From positions 2,871,397 to 2,935,396 of the forward strand of contig OZ026548.1 in assembly GCA_964020155.1 (NCBI GenBank): a stretch of DNA of 64,000 bases, written 5' to 3'. The stretch comes from Chondrilla cf. caribensis. Taxonomy: Eukaryota; Porifera; Demospongiae; Chondrillida; Chondrillidae. Under the pieces are notes generated by a model. The model saw nothing but the letters and a program-made list of their open reading frames with translations, searched no databases and was not told where the DNA came from. The position numbers and the translations under genes are program-made. Positions 22,207-33,067 of this stretch are shown piece by piece (the first letter of the stretch is position 1; each line of letters begins with the position of its first letter).

Positions 22207-22869
22207 ACTGTCAACTTCCATTTCTTGAGGGAAATGTGCATAAGAATGTTCTTGCAAGACGTGCCTCTGTTTTTTACATTTTGTTGAAATAGTTGCAATT
22301 GGTTGTGACAATTGTACATGTAACTTAGCGAAGTTCATATTTCTAAGTTTCCTTTTACGGGTATGAGTACTAGTAGAAGTCACATAGGAACAATTATTAC
22401 AATACCAGTCAAAATATTTCACTTTTGTTAAGGTGTGGTACGTACTTTCAGACATATTTATACATTTAATGTGATACCAAGAGCTGCAGCCGTCGCATAA
22501 CACTGCAAAGTGCTTAGCAATTACAATCATCTCACAAGCTGGACAAAAATGTTTAGGACCTGGATTCAATTCAACATCACCACAGAGTATTAGCATAGTA
22601 TAAATCATTGTCATATAACATTTTTTGGAAGATTTTGAAAATACACATGAAGAATTTGATCGCTTTCTACGTCGTTCTAAGTACCTACGCGAGTTATACC
22701 GAGTACCATTGCGTTGATCGTTGAAAACTGTTTTCCGATTATTTCCACCATATGATGCAAAAAGCCTTCTGGGCTGATGTCTTGTCACATGGAAACCACT
22801 AGTTTCCACAAAGAGGAAAACTTCCCACAAGATGAGAAAGACCATAACGGAAAAACGTGGAGTCGCCAT
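22207..22869 (-). CDS. Helitron first exon: hydrophobic leader, 2A-like motif, PHD finger
   Basis: The start is the ATG at 22869 and the exon has 221 codons. Residues 7-20 are hydrophobic (signal-peptide-like) and an arginine-rich stretch follows (60-70). Residues 94-105 read ILCGDVELNPGP, matching the D(V/I)ExNPGP core of 2A ribosome-skipping peptides. A PHD-type zinc finger follows at once (C109, C112, C125, C128, H133, C136, C157, C160). The exon splices in frame to the Rep/helicase exon, giving a predicted 1870-residue product; skipping at the 2A motif would release a leader of about 104 residues and a PHD-Rep-helicase of about 1766. PHD fingers read histone tails and could steer the transposase to chromatin, which is inference. 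Confidence 0.8.
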
Positions 22870-23472
22870 CTTCTCCTACTACGTAACAAGGGCTATGACG
22901 TCATGTACAAATGTCTGCCAAGATGGACGTCACCATGGCTGACCAATTCGAGCTCCCGAACGACGAATTGACGAACCCCCTTTCGGCACAATGAGGAATC
23001 GAAATTCTGTACGTAAAAACTTTGACAGCCTTCCTGATGATCGTTTTAAGCTTACCGACGGCGCCCCACCCGGAACACCCAGCCCCTGAGTCAAAGAAAC
23101 GTGAGTGTCATTCTTGTCCGTCTCTCGGCAACTGCTGCCGATCTCGACGAAAGTCTTCCACCTCCGTCTGTGACGCGTCCGTGCCCCCTTCCGACGGGAG
23201 GGACGGATCGCGACCAGCCGGTTGTGAACTCGTGGAATTTGCGCACAAAGAAAGTGCAAATGGGCCATAATTCCGCGAGTGCCCCGACGAAAACAATTAG
23301 ATGCGTGGGCGACCAACTTTCGACTCGCTATGGACCGGAAACAATTAACCTCGCTAACGCTCGGTAATAATACTTCGAAATTGCATTCCATATAAACAGA
23401 ATTATATATTCCTTTGTAGCAAGTGATTAAATGGTGACCACTGTATATTTAAGATAAAACAATTAATTTTTG

Positions 23473-23615
23473 TGGTAATGATATTCTCCTATAATGTCTG
23501 GAGATGCTGTGACTGCTTGACATAGCGCAAGAGCAGAATGAGAGCAGCAGGAGTGACTCCGCTGATCCTACCAGCAGCACCAAGCTGTACAGGCAACAAG
23601 AGTTACAACATGTAG
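23473..23615 (-). repeat. True last exon of MTO1 and flanks, duplicated at 7507-7655
   Basis: About 140 bp including the 96-nt exon matches the orphan exon copy. This copy is the one joined by phase and distance to the rest of the gene. Confidence 0.8.
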
Positions 23616-26600
23616 ATGAAAGTTTCCACATCATTCACATCATTACATGTACAGTATGTCTCATAATAAATTCTATACATTATCATGAATACCAGACATA
23701 ACACAATCCTCTTTCATCACAGCCAACATAGATACCACTCAAAGCTTTTTGGAAAATTTTACAATATTATTCTATCTTACATATGGCTTATTGACTACCC
23801 ATCCACATATAGGGTGTGGCATCGAATTCCGGACGTCATGATAAACCGGACGCTCGATCTCGGCGATGGAGGTAGCTACAACCTTCAAATTTACACCATC
23901 AGACAAGTACACGAATTGAACTAGGTAGACCATGTGAGGTATGCACAGGCCGCTTTTCACAAAAGTTATTCCAAGAACAAAAACTTCTGAAATAATATTA
24001 TGCTGGACGGAGGTCATGTAATTCCGGACAGTGGCTGGTACGCGTGAAAGAGAAGGTTCCTGTCAACTTTTATAGGATACCTGACAGACACATTCAAGAG
24101 CTTCTTACACTGTAATCGTCGAAAAGAATCTCTTTACGGTTATGAAGAATGGTCCCTCTACACGAATGCGCTAGATTCATCATATTTCGGACACGTTTTA
24201 CAGTAAAAAGTCGATGTGATTCATCAAAAATGACCACAACGGTCAGAAAACAGTAGTTTCTCTAAGAATTGGATGATGAGCATCATAAAATTCTTAGAGA
24301 ATACATAATTCATCGAAATTATTGACTTTGGTACCGGAAATGTGCAACGTTATTAAGTTTCGGCCCGTTTTTAGTATTTATTTTTAATTTAAGTTTTTTG
24401 TTCTTGGAATAACTTTTGTGAAAAGCGGCCTGTGCATACCTAACATTGTCTACCTAGTTCAATTCGTGTGCTTGTCCAATGGTGTAAATTTGAAGGTTGT
24501 AGCTACCTCCATCGCCGAGATCGAGCATCCGGTTTATCATGACATCCGGAATTCGATGCCACACCCTACAATGGAAAGTTTAGTGATTTACTCACCTGAG
24601 GGCAGAGCACTCAGGTGAGTAAATTGCTAAACTTCCGTTCCCATTGTATAACTATCTTGTACCATGATGCAAGACATCCGAAGGCGCAGCCTTTGGATGT
24701 AATTACTAGTTTGTGTGCCTATTCTTGTTCAGCCCGCTTCTTTTAAACACTTAGTTGGGAATGGATCCTATTCTGTCAGAATTTTTGTCGGATTTTTCAT
24801 GAGAAGAAGCCATATCCATTGCTTTGTTTGTTTGGTAAGTATCCTAAGGCTCGTTGGTTTGGCAAGGTTCCTTGTTCTTTCAGAAAATATTCTGAGGCTC
24901 GTTGGATTGGGAAGTACGGGTGGCCAAGAGGCCATCTGAATGGGATGACAGCGACCCCCAGCTCTTTGAGAAAATCGTCTGTACACATCCCATACTTATT
25001 GGAAAATTATGCACCTCATGAATAATTAATGAGGTAGATTTGCGAAGTATACACTCGACCACATCAAAGGAAACGCCATGCATCATGGTACAAAAGATGA
25101 TGATGGAGCACCAACAAAATGTAGATTATCAAATTCCAAATTATCACATTAGTTTGCACGGGGCATTCAATGCTTGAAATTGTCTACCAGATGAACAAGT
25201 CCATGAAAGCGAGTGTTGGTATTGAAGACATTTTGAATAATTGTACTGTATGTCAAAATTTTAGAGGAGGTCATTTTGCCTATTACAGGACCATTTCTCC
25301 CATACTAAATATCATATGATTGTGCAATATCATCATCCTTAATAACTACTGATATAGAATATGAAGCATTCCCTTTACTACAGTATGGTCAATCCACATT
25401 TAAAGATACAGTCACACACCTACGTATATAATCACACTATTATATTAAAATATGCTATTTCCAAGACTTGATGTTTTCAAATTTCACGGACATTCGGGCA
25501 TTCAATTTAACAAACACAGATTAATTACTTCAAGTAATACAAGTGTATGGATTCATTTACTTGCCAAACCAGCACAATTGGCAATCAAGTTGTTAGTTCG
25601 CAGTATATTATGTCCTCATATACTAAACCACATATAGTCTACACACTGTATAGTAGCCATGGGTTTGGAAAACAAGGGGCACAATATCATAATATTAGTT
25701 CTTATCATTGAATGTTTTCTTATCAGAATGTGTCATTATACATAAACTACTACAGGAAACCTCAATGAAGCTCGCATTGTAAACGTCACTTAATCTCTAG
25801 TGTGTATGTCTTAACGGGTTTCCACTGCACTGAAATGTACTTGTATCAAACTGGGACCAGTAACACACTCACAGTTGTTGGTTTTGTCTTCATAAGTTTT
25901 TCTCTTGATTCATCTGACAATGCCGGTACTCTGTATACAAATATGGGATACATACCTCCCAGGGTGAAACAAAGGAATTATATTAACATACTGGTTATAA
26001 TCCAGATTTTCGGGGATTCGTAAATTTTCATCCCTTTTGAATCTTTCAATTTCTGCTAACTGTCTCGAAACCATTGAGGAATACAATACTAAGAAGAATA
26101 CGACAGGAAAATTACATTCCGTACGAACACGTTCTCATAAAAAGTCCAATTAACAGGTAGTGCAAGCAAATCATTCTTATATTGTGTAGCCCAGTCAATG
26201 AATAAGCCAATGTAGATTGGTACGTGATATCCCACTCTCCTAGTGAAGTCGGTTCACACTACAGGTACACATACTATCAAGGCTGTATTGGCATGTAAAA
26301 TTGTTTGGGAGGGTTGTGTGTTTGCATGTGAATTTCAGTGCTTTAATTCACATCTGAAATACCACCCACACAATTGAGAAACAAGATCAGCTACAGTTGT
26401 AATACTCCATTCACCTTCTATGTTCAACCTCTGAGCAATAGCTCTGTCTTCCACCAATGACTGAAACTCATCTGGTAAGCTTTCTGCCAAATTGAAGATT
26501 GTGAAGTCCTGGGACCGGAGGATATCTGCAGCACTGTATACATGGGATAGGATTCTGCATTCAAATGTCATTTATCAGACATTTCGTAGAAAATTGATTT

Positions 26601-29600
26601 CATGGGATGACAGGATCTTTGAAATAATAATTTAATTTGCCACAAACTCTTCCACAAAAATGACTCATTGCTGTACAATCTCCACCATAGTGCTAGATCA
26701 AGATTATTTACATTTGCAAATTTATACCACCCCCAAAACATGTCAATCTGTAAATGTGTGTACCAAAACATGGAATTTCTGATAAAAGTAATACATACAT
26801 CAAACAACAGCAAACAAGCACAACATACCACTGTGGGGTGTATCTGCGTACCTACATATCTAAACACATGTTTGTGCTTCTACGTGTCTTGCTACTCATC
26901 CAGACATTGACGAGGTGTTGATAAAATAGCACTAGCAATATTATAGTGTTTGTACAGTGATAGGGCTTGTATAATGCACCAGAATGTATGCACACAGAAT
27001 GAACGCAGAATGAAGCATTGGATGACATCTGACTTATGCACACAGAATGAAGCATTGGACTTCAAGGGCAAGTCACCTTCTAGTGATCCCATTTTCTCTC
27101 ACAGGAATTCCAAACCTTTTACTCCAAACATGTGGGGAGTGGGAGATAGAGCTACATACATGCAAACAAAATGAAGATACAATTAATTGGTTGAGTCCCT
27201 GGTTAGAACATCAAAATTCAGCAAATACATCATTGTTGCACTAAAGGTACGTATGTGACAATCAAGATGTCTCACTTCAACAAATCCAGTCCCTGCTTCA
27301 GTCTATTTTCAGTAGTCAACAATTTCTCATATCGATGCTGGCTAACACAACCAACCTCATAACCTAACAGAATGCAAGGTAACCACACACAATCAACACT
27401 GTACATACATACCTATCACACTGGGTTAGCTAACCAGCTACAAAAGTGCATTCACATGCTAATGTAACTGTACCTTTTCTTGTGAGTCTTACATCAGCAT
27501 TGTCTGGTCTCAAGAAGAGCCTGTATTCAGCACGACTGTTGTAGAAACATTAAAATGTATTGACAAGAATTAAAGTAACTGATGGGAATAAAAACAGACA
27601 AACTACATATACTGACCTGGTAAACATTCTGTAAGGTTCAGTTGTTCCGTTAGTTGTCAGGTCATCTATCAGCACACCAATGTAGCCATCACTGCGATCA
27701 ATGATGAAAGGTGCATTGTTTCTGGCAGATAATACAGCATTTATGCCAGCAATAATACCCTAGAGAAATAAAAGTGTGTGATTATCAGTATATGTTTGAA
27801 TGTAAATCTTCTACATTTGTGCATACATATGCAAACACACGCATGCACAATGTACACAGTGATAGATCTTTCACCACCTGAGAAGCAGCTTCTTCATAGC
27901 CAGTTGTTCCATTGATCTGACCAGCAAAGAACAAGCCTTTGACTCTATGTGTTTCCAGCGTCGGCTTTAACTGCCTTGGGTCCATAAAATCATATTCAAC
28001 CCCATACCCTACATCGAAAGCACATACGTACATATGCACTGTTATAGTATATCATATGTCTATAATAGGATATTATACTATTCTCGTAGTATAGTAGTAT
28101 TATTTATGTACACACTGTGCACACTATGTAATGGTGCCAAACAAACATCCCTTTACCTGGTTTGAGCACTGTAGCATTCTCCAGACCAGCTATACACCGA
28201 ACCATCTTTACTTGTAAATCCTCAGGTAACGTACATGATATCCCATTGGGGTACACAATATCAGAGTTGAGACCTGAGAACGTTGACATATGGAAATTAT
28301 CAAACATGAGCATCCCAATAATAAACAAACCTTCAGGCTCCAACCAAATTTGATGATTCCGTCCTTTGAAACGAAACACTTTTGATTCAATAGAAGGACA
28401 ATACCTACATACAAACACCCATAAATAAGACAACAAAGGAAGAAAACATGATAAATATCTCACTCAACTGAATGCGCCATATAATACATTGTAAAGGGAT
28501 GAATAGAAAAGATTTATAATCATTCATCAAAGTTTAATATACATACAAAGCATACATCAACACCTTCTACTGTAAATAACAATGTAAAAAAGAAACAGTA
28601 TGCATTTTAATCATCAAAAATAATATATTATATTTGTCTACATTGCTCATATAAATAGTTTCACCTCTGAAGTGTGTACAACTGTTACATTATGGACAAA
28701 ATGACTGGTCCCAATGTGTCAACTGTTAAAAGGTTTCACTGTACACTATACTCGACAACTTTGTTTGAAGCATACAACCAAGTGGGTGTGTTGACAATGG
28801 GGGACTAGTTGCTGTCCATTCATAGCAATATCCATTATGATACAATATTTTGACAGCAATGATTGCTGATGTCTGTATAATAACCGTATTTATGTATAAT
28901 TATTTCCGAAACATCAGCAAAACACACTTGTTTACATAGAGTACATATATGACCATCTATATGGTAGTACCAACCACTCAATGTATTACCAACACAACAC
29001 ATTTGAACATGTGCTCCAATTCTCACCTTGGTCCCAAAACTTCCTCTTTAATGTGCAAATTGAGGTGTGTGTTCTGTTCAATAATCTCATGAGCTGCCGC
29101 ATTCGTATGTGTCATGTAACACCTCCTCTGCTCGTCCACCTAATCTCAAACATCGTAAACATTGGGAGTGTACACACATTAATGATGTCTACAAGAGAAG
29201 AATATTAAATCATTAGACCTACAGGAATATCAACTACGTCGTTCATGAAAGAGAAAGGAGTGGGAGGGTTGTCTCCTTCCTGCGGGGTTAACACCTCATA
29301 GTTGATGGAGTGTCCATCCAAACGAGGAGGAGTGCCTACAGCGAGATCAACTCCATGATGGGAGGGAAACACAGCATGCATGTGCAGAAAGGTGTAATAT
29401 TGGCCAGAATATGCAGTGACCTGATGTTAGGGCAGGTTTAGTCACAAATTTCCATATCATAATAAATGGTAGAGGATCGTGCTATGTTACTGGTAATGGT
29501 GTGAACTGACTGTTAGTTAGTGAGTATACACATAAATACAAGAAATTGTAAAAGATTTTCTGCAAAGTTCTTTGAGTTACAAAACTGAAGTGTGGTCACA

Positions 29601-32518
29601 ATTCCTGTAGCTACATACTGTGTGTGTAAGTCCACTAACACTCAATTCGTAATAATAAATTCCAACAAATGCTGCCTTCGCTAAACTTACTTATACAACT
29701 TGAAAAATACAGCAAAGGCTATCACCACGAACACAGTATCACATAAATCCATAGTTGTCCATACAATCAGCAAGTACATATAAACATAAAGTCAAATATG
29801 TGTGTGGGATGAATGGGAGAGTCAGTACAGGATTTGAGACACAGCAGTTTGCACAGGCCAATGTACAAGCAATGTACAATCACACACATACAACCAGTTA
29901 CCTGTCTTTAGTCTTCCAACTGTAAATCCAAGTTTTTCCAATGTTTCTGCTAGTGCAATAGATGGTTCATCACCCATTCTACCGGCTGGCTTCACATCCA
30001 GACCTGAATCAACAATAGACACTCCTTCATTACAAAATGTCATCACTTATTGTGCTATCATTACTATTTGTATACATATTAACACAGAGGGTAAGCAATG
30101 CCATTTACATTTACATACATCACACACATACAATCTAATTACATACAAATATTCAATCCAAACAATAGATTGACTTTACAAGCATTGACAGGAACTCTTG
30201 GAGGACTTTTTCCCCAACAAGAGAAGAAAGGCAATCTGTATAGATGCTATTGTATTGCAATAAATAGTGGACACAGTTATGGCTGATGTGCTTGTGATGC
30301 AGATCAAGCAAGGAGTACCAAGGAGAGAAGAACAGTCCCCCATCTATGAGATCGCGACATGTACACTCATACTTGTATCCTGGTGGAAGGGTAGATCAAA
30401 GGAAAACTGCATGTACATAAGCCATGTAGCACAGGTCAGTGATACAGCACAGGTCACCAGACAGGATTCATTGTCAGGATTAATTGAGTGAAAACAAGGC
30501 AGGAAAATAGTAAACATACTGTTTCTATTCCAAATTCCAATACTCTTTCCCGCATTATCCATACCACATACAGCATATCACACACATCCGTACATGTGTC
30601 CAACATACTGTGTTGTTGTCCAAAATTCCTATTATGCATACATGTGCATTTAATGCATGTAACTGGACAGCACCTACACACTGTACTAATTACCCATACT
30701 AGAAGCATAATCAACTATCAAAACTACCTACATACCAATGGTTATCTTCCCCCTCAAGAAGGTCCCTGTTGTGAGAACAACAGATTTCCCCTTCACCGTA
30801 CTGCCATTACCTGAATAAGGAGACAATGAACAAAACACAATAAATATCTCTCACATGTTCCCTAGTCTGGCACACTAGACCATCCCATAAGGGTGCACCC
30901 AAAGGCATTGAGAGGGAGGTGTTATAGTGTACCAGTCTGGTGATTACGAAGAATCAAAGGAGAGAGTAGCACACCTACCCAGACAGACACCCTGCACTGT
31001 GTGGTCAGCTCCATGGCCACCAATGACCAAGTCATCGACAGAACTTTCCATGATAGTTAGATTGTTAGTATTGGAAACTTCTTCCTGCATATACTGTCTG
31101 TACAAGTCGCGATCAATCTGTGCTCTGAGACCCTGTAATATACGTTCACATATACACATGTGTAACACAACATTTAGCTCACATATTAGATACAAACGGC
31201 ACATTAACAAGCTTTAGGTTCTTCAACATTTTGTCATGCACAACCCTCCAAAGTCATTTTTTACACATGAAAAGTCAACAGTCAACAATGACAAGTTGCA
31301 TCTTTGAGTAGACACTTGAACATATATTACATTCAAGACACATAAGAAATTTCGATTCAAATTAAGTGTGAATATCACCATTACTACAGCAAGCCAGTTT
31401 GCAAACAAGGTAGTCATGTTGTAGCATGGAAAAATATCTTTACTCATTGACACATGAATATAGAACAGAAAAGTACACATACGTTAATGTACACAACCAA
31501 TCTGTGCTAGCTGTGGTTTCAGCGAACTCACCCACACAGCTGGGCCCTTTCTTGTGTTCAACACACGAAATTGTATACCAGATTTATCTACAAAGTCATA
31601 GCAGATTAACAATTGGGTAGAATAATATGACAAACCAATTCACCTTCACTAACTGCTTCTAGTTCATAAAATCCACACTTACCGCATATCTTCCCACACA
31701 CTCCGTCTAGAGCATCAATCTCCCTGACAAGATGTCCCTTTCCAATACCACCAAAGGAAGGATTACACGACATTTCACCTGGTGTACATGATAAAAACAT
31801 GAGCAATGTAGTACACAGTGATATTAAGTAGGGCTAAGCTTCCAGATTGAAATTAGCCTCTAAAATTAGAATTTCACCTCAATTTCATGGATAGATTGCC
31901 ATATCCAGTTTGAAATCATTTCAATGTTCATTTTTCCATCAAAATAATAATTAGGAAGGTATTTTACATCACACAGTCGTTGAGAACACCAATGACTGGT
32001 ACACAGCTACCAATGCACAAAAAGCACGCTAAATAAGTACTTCAAATGTACATGTTTTCGAATCCGTCTATGTTATGCACACAGTTCAGAAAATAGAATA
32101 AATAAAAATCCATTTATGAATTCACACAGGTTATACTTATTTACTATCATGATACTGTCATCGCATTAGATGTATGAGACATGTTATAAAGAAAAGTACA
32201 ATGAATTGCAAATATTTAGCAAGAGGATGTACATGTACACGTACTTAGGTCAAATGTAAGGGATACTGTTTTAAGACCACAATCAATACCACACGTTAAC
32301 CCACCAATCGTGCCGAACTTGTGAGTCACCAGTAAAGTCTTGGACCCCATTCTAGCTGCTGCCGTGGCGGCCTCAGTCCCGGCATGGCCTCCACCGACTA
32401 CAATTACATCAAACGTTTGCGATTCAAACTCTCCGCCTTTTCCAAATAACCGATGAACTCCTCGCACTCTTTGTAAACGGCACTTATGAAAACCTATCGA
32501 GAGAAACCTCGAGTTCAT
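23489..32518 (-). CDS. MTO1: Mitochondrial tRNA uridine 5-carboxymethylaminomethyl modification enzyme (MTO1/GidA family)
   Basis: Nineteen exons join in phase to 670 codons plus stop: 32518-32305, 31778-31683, 31587-31532, 31132-30979, 30810-30736, 30003-29902, 29335-29223, 29139-29027, 28404-28331, 28273-28157, 28008-27878, 27759-27617, 27535-27474, 27363-27276, 27151-27077, 26554-26406, 26088-25992, 25930-25873, 23584-23489. The enzyme, with GTPBP3/MnmE, modifies wobble uridine of mitochondrial tRNAs using FAD. Visible signatures: an arginine-rich presequence from the ATG at 32518; FAD-binding [63 protein letters not shown]; and the C-terminal [10 protein letters not shown] tRNA-binding end. 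Length fits the family. The last intron (2.3 kb) is swollen by repeats. An in-frame GTG/ATG further upstream is possible as start. Confidence 0.93.
23810..24568. mobile_element. Foldback element with arms of about 176 bp, TA-flanked
   Basis: tagggtgtggcatcgaattc at 23810 is inverted at 24568, and the similarity continues inward through the ...caaaagttattccaagaac segment (23810-23985 against 24391-24568) with few differences. The ends are TA/GGGTGTGG and CCACACCC/TA, compatible with a Tc1/mariner-type TA target. The 400-bp centre has no transposase frame. It lies in the last intron of MTO1. Confidence 0.75.
24567..24648. mobile_element. 82-bp palindromic element abutting the foldback
   Basis: tacaatgg...aagtttagtgatttactcacctga, an 11-base loop region, then tcaggtgagtaaattgctaaactt...ccattgta. 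The stem is nearly perfect apart from a 4-6-base asymmetry near the base. It is flanked by TA on both sides, and the left TA is the right TA of the neighbouring foldback. Confidence 0.7.
24649..25872. other. Rest of the last MTO1 intron
   Basis: It contains a 12-bp hairpin (acatccgaaggc gca gcctttggatgt, 24677-24703). A short direct repeat follows: ctaaggctcgttgg near 24844 and ctgaggctcgttgg near 24890. Frames over 24715-25025 are open on both strands for 60-70 codons but match nothing I recognise. The remainder is AT-rich with no feature seen. Confidence 0.4.
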
Positions 32519-33067
32519 TCGCTTCCCACCTAGCATCGTATGGTAGGGTCTATGGTACAACTGTAGGCATTTGTTGGTGCATAAGCTAATGAGCACAACG
32601 CGGGACTTCGGGGTTTCGCAATCGATTGGGTACTTTCCCGTCTGTTGCGACACACATTTGTAACAATCACGAACTAGCACCTTTCAAGACATGTAGGTCG
32701 TTAGTCGACAGTTTGTGAACTAAACTCTCGTGCATATCATGGTTACATAAAAATGCACCAAGACGTACTAGCTATAGACATGTGGCTTTTGTCCCATATA
32801 TGAAAATGACACATTCACATGTGTATTTCAGTGTGCAAATCTACATACATAGGTACGTACGTATATATACAATAATTATACTATATTTTACCCACTCCCA
32901 CCAATGTACTATAATGAGATTTCACAGTAGGACACACATGTAGCAGCATGTCCAATGGTTCACATTCATCCACATCATTATGCACAGAAAGTTATGTTAA
33001 TAGTTAGGTATGTATGTAATAGGTGTTCTTATATATCAGCATATAAAAGGTTCATACAGAAGGTCAA
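32519..33067. other. Spacer between RSRC2 and MTO1
   Basis: Both genes run on the minus strand. The spacer must hold the RSRC2 3' UTR and the MTO1 promoter. A tacgtacgtatata stretch lies near 32850. No other gene. Confidence 0.5.

Larger units (their letters stand above)
16538..23374 (-). mobile_element. Long Helitron with intact Rep/helicase frame
   Basis: A rolling-circle element of about 6.8 kb on the minus strand. The 5' end is TATTATTACCGAGCG at 23374. The 3' end has a 13-base hairpin (TGAAC CAC GTTCA) followed by CACCTAG, matching the CTRR ending of Helitrons. There is no terminal inverted repeat and no target duplication. TAGCGAGGT occurs near both ends. It carries the two coding exons described below. 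It inserted just downstream of the last exon of MTO1. Flanks on the minus strand are GCAATTTCGAAG before the 5' end and, beyond the tandem copy, TTATAAA after the 3' end. Confidence 0.88.

Noticed and set aside
16066..23374. Direct repeats of about 470 bp flanking the Rep/helicase gene, as if LTRs of a retrotransposon
   Set aside because: They are the shared 5' ends of two tandem Helitrons. There is no reverse transcriptase or integrase, no TG...CA ends, and the repeat on the left continues into other Helitron blocks.
23350..23374. Geminivirus-like nick sequence as a sign of an integrated virus
   Set aside because: Only the terminal word is similar. The neighbouring coding region is a Helitron Rep/helicase with no capsid gene.
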